Positions 14,871-22,557 of a DNA stretch of 32,420 nt are shown here, piece by piece. The position numbers and the translations under genes are program-made. The notes under the pieces were generated by a model that was not told the DNA's origin, made no database searches, and was given only the letters and a program-made list of their open reading frames with translations. Position 1 is the stretch's first letter; each line of letters starts with the position of its first letter. Source of the DNA: Chloroflexota bacterium (lineage in GTDB: Bacteria > Chloroflexota > Dormibacteria > Dormibacterales > Dormibacteraceae); assembly GCA_005889085.1 (NCBI GenBank), contig VBDS01000011.1:1-32420 (forward strand), in the 5' to 3' direction.

Positions 14871-16034
14871 GTGCGCGAAGTCGTGATCGTCGAGGCCGTC
14901 CGCACACCGATCGGTCGACGCAATGGAAAGTTGAAGGACGTCCATCCCGTCGTCCTGGGGTCTTTAGTCCTCAAAGAAGTTGTGGCGCGCGCGGGCATCG
15001 AGCCCGAGCAGGTCGAAGACGTCGTCTTCGGCTGCGTCAGCCAGGCCGGCGAGCAGAGCCTCAACATCGCGCGCAACGCGTGGCTCACCGCGGGCTTCCC
15101 TGTCACGACACCGGGGACCACGGTCGACCGACAGTGCGGATCCAGCCAGCAGGCGATCCACTTCGCCGCCAACCTGATCCAGTCGGGTGTATGCGACATC
15201 ACAATCGCCGGCGGCGTCGAGTCGATGAGCCGCGTGCCCATGGGCTCTAACGCGGTTTCTCCGGGCACGCCTTTTCCGCCCGAGCTGATGGAGATCTACG
15301 ACCTCGTGCCGCAGGGCATCTCGGCCGAGCTGATGGCGCGCAAGTACGGCATCTCGCGGAAAGCTATGGACGAGTTCAGCGTCGAGAGCCATCACCGGGC
15401 GCACGAAGCGACCGAAAAGGGTTACTTCAAGTCGCAGCTGCTGCCCATCGAGGTGTCGCTCGACGGCAATGGGCAGCACGATCTGTTCAACCGCGACGAA
15501 GGCATCCGCGCCAACGCGAGCTACGCGGCGACCTCCGCGCTGCAGCCGGCCTTCAATCCGGAGCACTCGATCACCGCCGGCAACGCGAGCCAGATTTCCG
15601 ACGGCGCGGCCGCCGTGCTGCTGATGTCACTCGAGAAAGCCAAGCAGCTCGGCCTCAAGCCTCGGGCGCGCATCCGCGCGCAGGCCGTGGTCGGCACCGA
15701 CCCGGTGCTGATGCTCGAGGGGCCGATCCCGGGCACGGCGGCCGTTCTGAAGCGAGCGGGCCTCGATCTGAAGAGCATCGACCTGTTCGAGGTCAATGAG
15801 GCGTTCGCCTCGGTGGTGCTTGCATGGCAGAAGGAGACAGGCGCCGACCTGAGCAAGACGAACGTGAATGGCGGCGCAATCGCCGTGGGTCATCCGCTGG
15901 GCGCGTCGGGCGCGATCCTGATGAACCGGTTGCTGTACGAGCTCGAGCGGCGCGACCTCCGCTACGGGTTGGAGACGATGTGCTGTGGCGGCGGGCTCGG
16001 TACCGCCACGATCATCGACCGCGAAATTGAGTAA
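14871..16034 (+). CDS. Acetyl-CoA C-acyltransferase (thiolase)
   Basis: A 387-residue thiolase, the normal family length. The nucleophilic Cys89 lies in VDRQCGSS, the catalytic His341 in GGAIAVGHPLGASGA and the second Cys371 in MCCGGGLGTA; NEAFA is also present. It either cleaves 3-ketoacyl-CoA in beta-oxidation or condenses two acetyl-CoA; the direction is not decidable from sequence and no other beta-oxidation gene is adjacent. GTG 14871 has GGAGG 10 bases upstream. The cupin gene begins within its last codons (TTGAGTAA). Confidence 0.93.
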   Translation: MREVVIVEAVRTPIGRRNGKLKDVHPVVLGSLVLKEVVARAGIEPEQVEDVVFGCVSQAGEQSLNIARNAWLTAGFPVTTPGTTVDRQCGSSQQAIHFAANLIQSGVCDITIAGGVESMSRVPMGSNAVSPGTPFPPELMEIYDLVPQGISAELMARKYGISRKAMDEFSVESHHRAHEATEKGYFKSQLLPIEVSLDGNGQHDLFNRDEGIRANASYAATSALQPAFNPEHSITAGNASQISDGAAAVLLMSLEKAKQLGLKPRARIRAQAVVGTDPVLMLEGPIPGTAAVLKRAGLDLKSIDLFEVNEAFASVVLAWQKETGADLSKTNVNGGAIAVGHPLGASGAILMNRLLYELERRDLRYGLETMCCGGGLGTATIIDREIE

Positions 16035-16404
16035 GACGGAGACGTTCCGACCGCTCGCGAGCATCCGGCCGCACAAGCTGCGCGAAGGCGTCTTCGCACG
16101 CGCGATCAATGGCAATCGGCTGACGTTGGCCGTGGTGGACCTCGAGCCCAACAGCTCGGTCCCCGAACACCATCACGAAAACGAGCAGCTCGGTTTCATT
16201 CTCCAGGGCTCTATGACATTCACCATCGGCGGCGAGGCGCGCGTCCTGCACGCCGGTGATACGTATGAGATTCCAGGCAACGTCCCCCACGACGCGGTCG
16301 CGGGATCGGATGGCTGCACTGCCGTCGACGTCTTCGCACCGGTCCGGGCCGACTGGGAGAAGCTAGAGCGCCCGGAGCCGTTTCCTCCGGACTGGCCGCG
16401 ATAG
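16027..16404 (+). CDS. Small cupin-domain protein
   Basis: A 125-residue single-cupin protein. Cupin motif 1 is PEHHHENEQLGFILQG (metal-binding His cluster and Glu) and motif 2 is HAGDTYEIPGNVPHD (Gly, Pro and His). A bound divalent metal is therefore expected; the activity could be enzymatic or sensory and is unknown. TTG at 16027 overlaps the thiolase stop by 8 bases, so the genes are coupled, and starting there avoids a 14-residue extension antisense to nothing recognisable. The 3' end overlaps the convergent DNA glycosylase gene by 42 bases. Confidence 0.85.
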   Translation: MSKTETFRPLASIRPHKLREGVFARAINGNRLTLAVVDLEPNSSVPEHHHENEQLGFILQGSMTFTIGGEARVLHAGDTYEIPGNVPHDAVAGSDGCTAVDVFAPVRADWEKLERPEPFPPDWPR

Positions 16405-16971
16405 GAAGGGGGAGTCCACGACGTAGCGGAGGAGCCTCTTCTCCCAGCGACCTGTGCCCTGGACCCCAACCCGCGGCGTAGCAAAGATTCGGCGCCGGGG
16501 CGCTCCGTCGTCGACCATATAAAGGTCGGGCGGTTGGAGAGGAGCCCCGTTCAAGGCGCGGTCGATGTGCAGGGCGCGCGTGACGAGGCCTGGACCGGCG
16601 CACCGTCCGACTCCAGGTCCTGGCTCCAACGCCCGGACCAGGACGGCCTGTGGCACGCCGGCCTCGCGGGTCACGAAATTCAGGCACCAGTGCATGCCAT
16701 ATGTGAAGTAGACGTACGCGTGGCCTGGTGGTCCGAACATGACCTCCGTGCGCGGAGTGCGCCGCCCGCCCTTCGAGTGCGCGGCCAGGTCTTCCGGACC
16801 GAGATATGCCTCCACCTCCACCAGGCGTCCCCAAAGCGCGCCGCCGTCGAACCGGCGGACGAGGACCTTGCCGAGCAGCTCCCTGGCGACGGTCGTTGTC
16901 TCCCGGTCGAAGAAAGCCGCGTCGAGGACCTTGCCGGGTGGAGGGGTCAGCTCAGACCCGTGCTTCGCCAA
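16363..16971 (-). CDS. 3-methyladenine DNA glycosylase (AAG/MPG family)
   Basis: A 202-residue base-excision repair enzyme that removes alkylated purines. The family blocks are unmistakable: LLGKVLVRR, LVEVEAYLGPEDLAAHS (catalytic Glu), RTEVMFGPPGHAYVYFTYGMHWCLN, VLVRALEP, GPGLVTRAL and VVDSPFLS. The C-terminus continues about 10 basic residues past the usual end and overlaps the cupin gene. No ATG or GTG precedes the conserved N-terminus. TTG at 16971, inside the last codons of the upstream GGDEF gene (20-base overlap), fits best, so repair enzyme and GGDEF protein look co-translated. Confidence 0.9.
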   Translation of the reverse strand: MAKHGSELTPPPGKVLDAAFFDRETTTVARELLGKVLVRRFDGGALWGRLVEVEAYLGPEDLAAHSKGGRRTPRTEVMFGPPGHAYVYFTYGMHWCLNFVTREAGVPQAVLVRALEPGPGVGRCAGPGLVTRALHIDRALNGAPLQPPDLYMVDDGAPRRRIFATPRVGVQGTGRWEKRLLRYVVDSPFLSRPVRRKRLRAL

Positions 16972-18376
16972 GCCTCTTTCTGACCGAGTGCCGGCGGCGT
17001 TTGTCCACGTACAGTGCCTTGTCCGCGGACTGGTACATGGCCTGCCAGTCGAGGCCCTGCCGCCAGGCGGTGATCCCGATGCTGAACTCCACCGGGACCG
17101 GCAGCTTGGCGGTGCGGTTGAGGTGGTCGAGCGCCTCGCGCACCCGGAGCCCGACCTCGCGCGCGTCGCGCTCGTCCGCATCAGGCATCGCGACGCCGAA
17201 CTCGTCACCCCCGAGCCGGCCGCACGTGTCGGTGGCCCGGACCGCGCGCTGGAGCTCGGCTGCGAGCACGCGGATCGCCTCGTCTCCGACGTGGTGACCG
17301 TACGTGTCGTTGATGTCCTTCAGGTTGTCGAGGTCGATCATCATCAGCGCGAGCCGGCGCTTGTGCCGTTCCGCGGACGCGACCGCGCGATCGATCGCCC
17401 GCTCGAACTCCGGGCGGTTGGCCAGCCCGGTGAGGAAGTCGGTGCGCGCCTCCTTGGTGTGCTGGCGGGCCCGGTCGAGGGCCACCGCGATCTGGTCCGC
17501 CACCGCTGCGACGAACGCGAGGTCGCTCGTCTCGAATGTGCGAGGCAGCCGCGTCGCTACGGTCATCGCGCCCAGCAGCACGCCCTTCGTTCGGAGCTCG
17601 GCTCGGATCGCGCTCCATTCGCCCGCGATGCGGTCGACTCGGGACTCGGCGGGACCTGAGGCGACCTCGACCACCCGCATCAGCCCGGACCGGCCGGATT
17701 CGGAGAACTCCTCCTCCTCGCCAGGCTGCATGCCGATCGTCTTGGCGAGCTTGAGCCGAGCGCCCTCGCGCACCCAGACGGCACCCGCCTGGAGCCCGAG
17801 CACCTTGAGCGTTTCCCGGAGGCCCACCTCGGCGATCTCGCTGACATCGAGCGAACGGCCCAGCGCGCTGGCGATGTGGTACAGGCCATGGAGCTCGCTC
17901 TGCCGCGCGTGGTGCTTGGTTTCCGTGTAATCGAGGTAGCCCCGGATGAAGCTCGAGTTCAGGTGCTCGATGACGTCCCCGAGCCGGCTCTGGGCGAGGA
18001 GCAGGACCTCATCGGCGTACGGGCTCTGGCCGAGCTCCTCGGTGAGCCTGGCGATGACCGTGCGGCGGTAGATCGCCAGGCCTTCCGACAGCGACTCGTG
18101 CGGGACGCCTTTCTCCGCGTAGCGGCGAGCAAACTCTCGGGCCTGGGTGTAATACTCGGGCCACGGCAGGTTCGAGTTCGGCTTCAGGGAGCGGAAGAGC
18201 GCCCGGAGGAACTCGACCGACATGCTGACCAGCTCGTCGGTCCCATCCTTGAACCCCTGGATGATCTCGGGCTCGATTGCCCTGACCGCCTCGGCAGCCA
18301 CCATCCCGCTCTGGGAGGCGTCATCCGAGAGCCGGTCCGCCACCTCGGCGAGGAGATCGCTGGCCCGCTGTGTCAT
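16952..18376 (-). CDS. GAF-GGDEF diguanylate cyclase with N-terminal helical domain
   Basis: 474 residues in three parts. Residues 1-160 are a helical domain of the kind seen in RsbR/PucR-type sensors (EFARRYAEKGVPHESLSEGLAIYRR). Residues 170-305 are a GAF-like sensor. Residues 320-465 are a GGDEF domain with the intact active site GGDEF (389-393) and an RxxD inhibitory-site motif RATD (380-383) at the canonical five-residue spacing. It should make cyclic di-GMP from GTP with product inhibition. It is soluble (no membrane segment). ATG at 18376 lies about 8 bases after TATAGT, suggesting a leaderless transcript. The DNA glycosylase overlaps its 3' end. Confidence 0.92.
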   Translation of the reverse strand: MTQRASDLLAEVADRLSDDASQSGMVAAEAVRAIEPEIIQGFKDGTDELVSMSVEFLRALFRSLKPNSNLPWPEYYTQAREFARRYAEKGVPHESLSEGLAIYRRTVIARLTEELGQSPYADEVLLLAQSRLGDVIEHLNSSFIRGYLDYTETKHHARQSELHGLYHIASALGRSLDVSEIAEVGLRETLKVLGLQAGAVWVREGARLKLAKTIGMQPGEEEEFSESGRSGLMRVVEVASGPAESRVDRIAGEWSAIRAELRTKGVLLGAMTVATRLPRTFETSDLAFVAAVADQIAVALDRARQHTKEARTDFLTGLANRPEFERAIDRAVASAERHKRRLALMMIDLDNLKDINDTYGHHVGDEAIRVLAAELQRAVRATDTCGRLGGDEFGVAMPDADERDAREVGLRVREALDHLNRTAKLPVPVEFSIGITAWRQGLDWQAMYQSADKALYVDKRRRHSVRKRLGEARV

Positions 18377-18452
18377 ATCGGCGCACTATAGAGTGACGGA
18401 TATACCTTCGCGATCGTGCGAATCAAGCTAATCAAATGTGTAAGAGGCAATG
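18377..18452. promoter_or_regulatory. Divergent promoter region between GGDEF gene and aldolase operon
   Basis: CACTATAGAGTG at 18383-18394 has inverted arms CACT/AGTG around ATAG. On the minus strand it provides TATAGT as a -10 for the leaderless GGDEF gene. On the plus strand AAGAGG (18443-18448) is the Shine-Dalgarno for the aldolase. The AT-richer stretch AATCAAGCTAATCAAATG could hold the aldolase -10. A single regulator binding the palindrome could affect both directions. Confidence 0.4.
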
Positions 18453-19529
18453 ATGGCTACAGTCACCCGAGGTTCCCTGGGGAAGATTGAAGAAGTCCTG
18501 GGAGGGGACGCCGGCGACCTCCTGGAACACAAATGTCAAACCATCCCGAAGGAGCAGCTACACCTGCCCGGCGGGGATTTCGTCGACCGGATCTGGAAGG
18601 ACAGCGACCGGCCCACCCGGGTGCTCCGGAGCCTGGAATCGATGCTCGACCACGGCCGCCTGGCCGGGACCGGCTACCTATCGATCCTGCCCGTCGACCA
18701 GGGCATCGAGCACACCGCCGGGGCCTCCTTCGCGCCCAACCCCATCTACTTCGACGGGGCCAAGATCGTCGAGCTGGCCATCGAGGGCGGCTGCAACGCG
18801 GTGGCGTCGACCTTCGGCGTCCTGGGCTCGGTCGCCCGCCGGTACGCCCACAAGATCCCCTTCATCTGCAAGATCAACCACAACGAGCTTTTGACCTACC
18901 CCAACCATTACGACCAGATCGTCTTCGGAACCGTTAAGGAAGCGTGGGAGATGGGAGCGGTTGCCCTCGGCGCGACGATCTACTTCGGCTCGCCGGAGTC
19001 CGATCGCCAGCTGCAGGAGATCGCGGTCGCGTTTCACGCGGCTCATGAGCTGGGCATGGCAACCGTGCTTTGGTGCTACGTGCGTAACCCGGCCTTCAAG
19101 AAGGACGGCGTGAACTACGAGACAGCCGCCGACCTGACCGGTCAGGCCAACCACCTCGGCGTGACGATCCAGGCGGACATCATCAAGCAGAAGCTGCCGA
19201 CGACCAACCGCGGCTTCGAGGTCATCGGGTTCGGTGTGACGTCGCCTGCGGTGTACGACAAGCTCTCGACCGACCACCCCATCGATCTCTGCCGCTACCA
19301 GGTGATCAGCAACTACATGGGGAGATCCGGTCTGATCAACTCGGGGGGTGAGAGCAAAGGCGCGACAGACCTGAAAGAGGCTGTCCGCACCGCCGTCATC
19401 AACAAGCGCGCGGGCGGCATGGGTCTGATCAGCGGCCGGAAGTCGTTCCAGCGCCCGATGAAGGAGGGCATCGAATTACTCCACGCAATCCAGGACGTGT
19501 ATCTCAATCCGGCGGTAACCATCGCGTAA
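18453..19529 (+). CDS. Class I fructose-bisphosphate aldolase (FbaB/DhnA type)
   Basis: About 358 residues, matching the archaeal/bacterial DhnA-type aldolase family that uses a Schiff-base lysine to split fructose 1,6-bisphosphate in glycolysis/gluconeogenesis. Family blocks are [77 protein letters not shown] and the phosphate-binding [20 protein letters not shown] 18453 is better spaced from AAGAGG than ATG 18450. It leads a six-gene plus-strand operon. Its stop TAA overlaps the apparent start of the MBL gene (GTAA). Confidence 0.92.
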   Translation: MATVTRGSLGKIEEVLGGDAGDLLEHKCQTIPKEQLHLPGGDFVDRIWKDSDRPTRVLRSLESMLDHGRLAGTGYLSILPVDQGIEHTAGASFAPNPIYFDGAKIVELAIEGGCNAVASTFGVLGSVARRYAHKIPFICKINHNELLTYPNHYDQIVFGTVKEAWEMGAVALGATIYFGSPESDRQLQEIAVAFHAAHELGMATVLWCYVRNPAFKKDGVNYETAADLTGQANHLGVTIQADIIKQKLPTTNRGFEVIGFGVTSPAVYDKLSTDHPIDLCRYQVISNYMGRSGLINSGGESKGATDLKEAVRTAVINKRAGGMGLISGRKSFQRPMKEGIELLHAIQDVYLNPAVTIA

Positions 19530-20215
19530 AGCTCGCGTTCCTCGGTAGCGGTGCGGCGTTCTCGCTCGACCGCTACAACGGTGCCGTCGTGGTCGCCGGC
19601 CGCGTGCTGCTCGATGGAGGCGCGCCACTGCTGCCGCACATGCATCGGCTGGGCGTGGACCCGGGCGCTATCAACGTCGTGTTTATCACGCATTTCCACG
19701 GCGACCACACGCTCGGCCTGCCGCCGTTCGTCCTGCATCGGGTGTTTGTAGATCGCCGCCCGATCACGTTCGTCGGACCTTCCGGGCTGGAGAAGTACCT
19801 CGAGAAGCTTTGGCAGGTCAGCTGGGGAGCCGACTGGAAGAGGGTGATGCGGCCGCAGTTCAAGGTTCGCTACCTGACGGCGAAACCGAAAGGCACTGTG
19901 TCAGGCCTGCGGTACGAGACTGTGAAGCTCGACCACGGGACGATGGGCAGCAACGGCTACCGCATCCACATCGGCGGCAAGGTCGTTGCGTACTCAGGCG
20001 ACACAGAGCCGACTGCGCCCCTCGACAAGCTCGTCGACGGAGCCGACGTCGCCATCGTCGAGGCAACGGGCCCCGGCGACATCTTCAGCCACATGAGCTG
20101 GGAGAACGCGGCGAAGCTGAGGAAACGTCATCCCGATACGCGTTTCTTCTTCAACCACGTGTATTCCGGCACCACGGCCGGCGCGGTCAAAGACCTGCAG
20201 GTGATCGAGGTCTGA
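19526..20215 (+). CDS. MBL-fold (RNase Z-like) metallo-hydrolase with a damaged start codon
   Basis: About 229 residues with metal motif [10 protein letters not shown] (HxHxDH), the later His in [10 protein letters not shown], the bridging Asp in AYSGDTEP and the final NHVYS histidine. It is an RNase Z-like hydrolase; the substrate is unknown. The first family strand, [19 protein letters not shown], begins directly at the end of the aldolase but is preceded only by GTA (19526-19528); no ATG, GTG or TTG exists in frame before GTG 19589, which would delete the strand. A GTG here would give the GTGA overlap seen at neighbouring junctions, so one G-to-A change probably removed the start while keeping the aldolase stop. 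Alternatively, translation begins at 19589. Confidence 0.82.
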   Translation, partial: VKLAFLGSGAAFSLDRYNGAVVVAGRVLLDGGAPLLPHMHRLGVDPGAINVVFITHFHGDHTLGLPPFVLHRVFVDRRPITFVGPSGLEKYLEKLWQVSWGADWKRVMRPQFKVRYLTAKPKGTVSGLRYETVKLDHGTMGSNGYRIHIGGKVVAYSGDTEPTAPLDKLVDGADVAIVEATGPGDIFSHMSWENAAKLRKRHPDTRFFFNHVYSGTTAGAVKDLQVIEV

Positions 20216-20442
20216 GGCCGAGCAGCACCGCTCCATCACTCGTCGGCGCGGTGGCGGGCGGCGTTGCCGGAGCATTGGTCTTTGTCGCCCTGGCCGGCCT
20301 GGGTGGCTTGCTCTCCAGCCGAGTCGGCAACCCGATCCCGGTCATCGTGCTGGCCGTCGCCGGCGCGTACGGAGGCTGGTTGCTCGGAGTCATCGTCTTC
20401 GGCGCGGTTCGCGGCGGCGGTGAAGGCGAAGGCCCGAAGTGA
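20212..20442 (+). CDS. Small two-helix membrane protein
   Basis: From CTG 20212 the product is 76 residues, from GTG 20251 it is 63. Two hydrophobic segments (VAGALVFVALAGLGGLL and IPVIVLAVAGAYGGWLLGVI) flank a short loop, and the tail is Gly/Glu-rich and charged. CTG 20212 overlaps the MBL stop as CTGA, copying the 4-base overlap at adjacent junctions, so I favour it despite the rare codon. It ends in a GTGA overlap with the DUF3052-like gene. Function is unknown. Confidence 0.65.
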   Translation: MRPSSTAPSLVGAVAGGVAGALVFVALAGLGGLLSSRVGNPIPVIVLAVAGAYGGWLLGVIVFGAVRGGGEGEGPK

Positions 20443-20843
20443 GCCCGGACGTCGCCTCGACTCGACCCCTTCTCGACAAGCTCGGGGTAAAGCCCGGCGC
20501 GAAGGTCGCCGTCGTCGACCTGGACGATCCCTCCTTCCTCAAGCTGCTTCGAGAACGAACGATGGACATCGTCAGGGGCAAGCCTCGCACGCCGTGCGAC
20601 ATAGTGTTCATGGGGGTGAGCGAGGTCCGCGACCTGCAGCGATTGAAGGATGTGAAGAGCTGGATCGAGCCCAACGGCGCGATCTGGGTCATCCGGCCCA
20701 AGGGCGGACGCGGTCCCGTGCGCGACACCGACTTGATCGACGCCGGACTCGCGGCGGGCCTGGTCGACAACAAGATCGCCAGCTTCTCCGACACCCACGG
20801 TGCAATGCGATTCGTCTTTCGGCTGCGAGACCGACCGAAGTGA
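20439..20843 (+). CDS. DUF3052-like protein
   Basis: A 134-residue soluble protein with the organisation of the DUF3052 family: N-terminal PLLDKLGVKPGAKVAVVDLDD, a central CDIVFMGVSEV strand and the hallmark AIWVIRPKGGRG followed by DLIDAGLAAGLVDNKIASF. The family has no established biochemical function. GTG 20439 and the stop both form GTGA overlaps with neighbours, fixing it in the aldolase operon. Confidence 0.75.
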   Translation: MSPDVASTRPLLDKLGVKPGAKVAVVDLDDPSFLKLLRERTMDIVRGKPRTPCDIVFMGVSEVRDLQRLKDVKSWIEPNGAIWVIRPKGGRGPVRDTDLIDAGLAAGLVDNKIASFSDTHGAMRFVFRLRDRPK

Positions 20844-21319
20844 CGCTGCAGATCCGGCCGGGCGTACTTGCCGACGTGCCGCTCATCGCGGATCTGATCC
20901 GCGGCCTCGCGCGTTACGAGAAACTCGAGCATGAGGTGGTGATGACCGAAGAGAAGCTGACTGACTACTTGTTCGGCGAGCGTCGATACGCGGAGACGCT
21001 GATCGCAGAGATCGACGGTGAACCGGCCGGTTTCGCGCTCTTCTTTCACAGCTTCTCGACGTTTCTCGCCCGGCCGGGCGTCTACCTCGAGGATCTATTC
21101 GTCGTCCCGGAGCATCGCGGTCACGGCATTGGTCGCGCTCTGCTCGAGCGCCTGGCGCAGACGGCGGTCGAGCGCGGGTGCGGCCGGCTCGAATGGGCGG
21201 TGCTCGACTGGAACAAAGACGCGATCAGGTTCTACGAAGGTCTGGGCGCGAAACCAAACTCCGATTGGACCGTGTACCGGCTCGCCGGCGAATCGCTTCA
21301 CTCGCTTGCCGGAGAATAG
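20840..21319 (+). CDS. GNAT N-acetyltransferase of the diamine/thialysine (SSAT) type
   Basis: 159 residues closely matching the SSAT-like subfamily: IADLIRGLARYEKLEHEV, GFALFFHSFSTFLARPGVYLED (split core), FVVPEHRGHGIGRALL (acetyl-CoA loop) and CGRLEWAVLDWNKDAIRFYEGLGA. Family members acetylate polyamines, thialysine or related amines; which one is unknown here. GTG 20840 overlaps the previous stop (GTGA). It differs from the longer GNAT at 4980, so the two are not recent duplicates. Confidence 0.9.
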   Translation: MTLQIRPGVLADVPLIADLIRGLARYEKLEHEVVMTEEKLTDYLFGERRYAETLIAEIDGEPAGFALFFHSFSTFLARPGVYLEDLFVVPEHRGHGIGRALLERLAQTAVERGCGRLEWAVLDWNKDAIRFYEGLGAKPNSDWTVYRLAGESLHSLAGE

Positions 21320-21613
21320 ATGCGCATGGAAGTACTCCGTCCGAAAGAGCTCGACATCCACTCCGGTGACGAGATCGTGAGCTGGGCGCGTGAACAGATC
21401 GGCATCGCGCGATCGATCCTGGACAACCCTGGCGGAGGGCTCGTGTTCGCCACCCAGACCATCGGGCAGGTCCGCGCCGGCCTGCACGAGCGCGACGCCG
21501 AACGGTGGCAGGAGGTCGTCCGACTGCTCGACCGCGCCGAGGATGCCGCAGTGCGGCGCGAGTTTGCCACGACACGCGAGCTGCTCGATAAAGCGGCAGC
21601 TAAGTTGAGCTAG
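21320..21613 (+). CDS. Hypothetical helical protein
   Basis: A 97-residue, mostly helical, charged protein with no membrane segment. It begins MRMEVLRPKELDIHSGDEI and ends in an Arg/Ala-rich helix pair (RREFATTRELLDKAAAKL) suggestive of a coiled coil. ATG 21320 follows the acetyltransferase stop with no gap; ATG 21326 is also possible. It is the last gene of the aldolase operon, and its stop overlaps the convergent LLM gene by 4 bases (CTAG). The family is not recognised. Confidence 0.65.
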   Translation: MRMEVLRPKELDIHSGDEIVSWAREQIGIARSILDNPGGGLVFATQTIGQVRAGLHERDAERWQEVVRLLDRAEDAAVRREFATTRELLDKAAAKLS

Positions 21614-22557
21614 GCGCTAGCAGCCGCCTCGAGAGTTGCCTCGAAGCCGGCCGCGCCGGGGTGACCACCGAACGGGGCGACGCCCGGCAACGTGACACCG
21701 GCTTCTCGATAGCGTTGGATCGCGTGGCGAACCTTTTGCTGGTCGCCGATGCCGGCGATCTCGTCGATCATGCCTTCGCTGACGTGGTTGGCGTCCAGCT
21801 CGTCCTTGAACCCGCTCGCGTCCATCACCTTTCTGTAGAAGGGGAGCGACGCGTAGCGCTCAACAGTCTTGCGATAGACATCCAGCGCTGCGGCGCGGTC
21901 CGACGTAAGGCAGGCGTCGATCGCAGCCACGATCTCGAAACCTTCGAGTGACTTGCCGACCTTCGCGCGACCTGCGCTGATCCCAGGTACCACGTGGTCG
22001 CGGATGTAGGCCGGCGAACACATATAGAGGATGACGCCGTCCGCGAGCTCGCCTGCAAGCTCGAGCATGCGCGGATGGAGCGCGGAGATCATGACTGGCA
22101 GCTCGGGCCGGCGTGGCGCGGAGTACGCCCAGCGAGCTGTGAAGAAGCGGCCCTCGAACCTGCACCCACCGTCGCGCAGGCTGGTCCTGACGATCGTGAG
22201 GTACTCGCGCATGGCATCGACAGGATGTTCCAGCCGCATGCCCCACATGCCCTCGACCGTGACTTTGTGACTCACGCCGATGCCGAGGATGAACCGGCCG
22301 CCCGAAACCTCATCCAGCGTCGCGGCCATCTGCACCATGGCCGTCGGATGTCGCGTATAGATCGGGAGGACGCCCGTGCCGACCTTCAGTCGCTCGGTTG
22401 CGGCCGCGTAGGCGGCGAGGACCAGCGCGGCGTCGCGCGCAGGGGGAAGCTGCGACGTCCAGACCGACTCGTAGCCCAACCTTTCAACCGTCCGGACGCG
22501 ATTGACGGATTCGTCGAGGGTTTTGCCCGCCGGGCTCAAGGCAGCGATCCGATCCAT
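21610..22557 (-). CDS. LLM-class (F420-dependent type) flavin oxidoreductase
   Basis: A 315-residue luciferase-like monooxygenase TIM barrel. Typical F420-subgroup blocks are LGYESVWTSQLPPARDAA, LKVGTGVLPIYTRHPTAMVQMAATLDEVSGGRF (split) and LGIGVSHKVTVEGMWG. C-terminal helices end with GVAPFGGHPGAAGFEATLEAA. The cofactor is F420 or FMN by family inference and the substrate is unknown. The start ATG at 22557-22555 shares a base with the first possible uppP start, so both promoters must be compressed or lie within coding sequence. Confidence 0.9.
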   Translation of the reverse strand: MDRIAALSPAGKTLDESVNRVRTVERLGYESVWTSQLPPARDAALVLAAYAAATERLKVGTGVLPIYTRHPTAMVQMAATLDEVSGGRFILGIGVSHKVTVEGMWGMRLEHPVDAMREYLTIVRTSLRDGGCRFEGRFFTARWAYSAPRRPELPVMISALHPRMLELAGELADGVILYMCSPAYIRDHVVPGISAGRAKVGKSLEGFEIVAAIDACLTSDRAAALDVYRKTVERYASLPFYRKVMDASGFKDELDANHVSEGMIDEIAGIGDQQKVRHAIQRYREAGVTLPGVAPFGGHPGAAGFEATLEAAASA

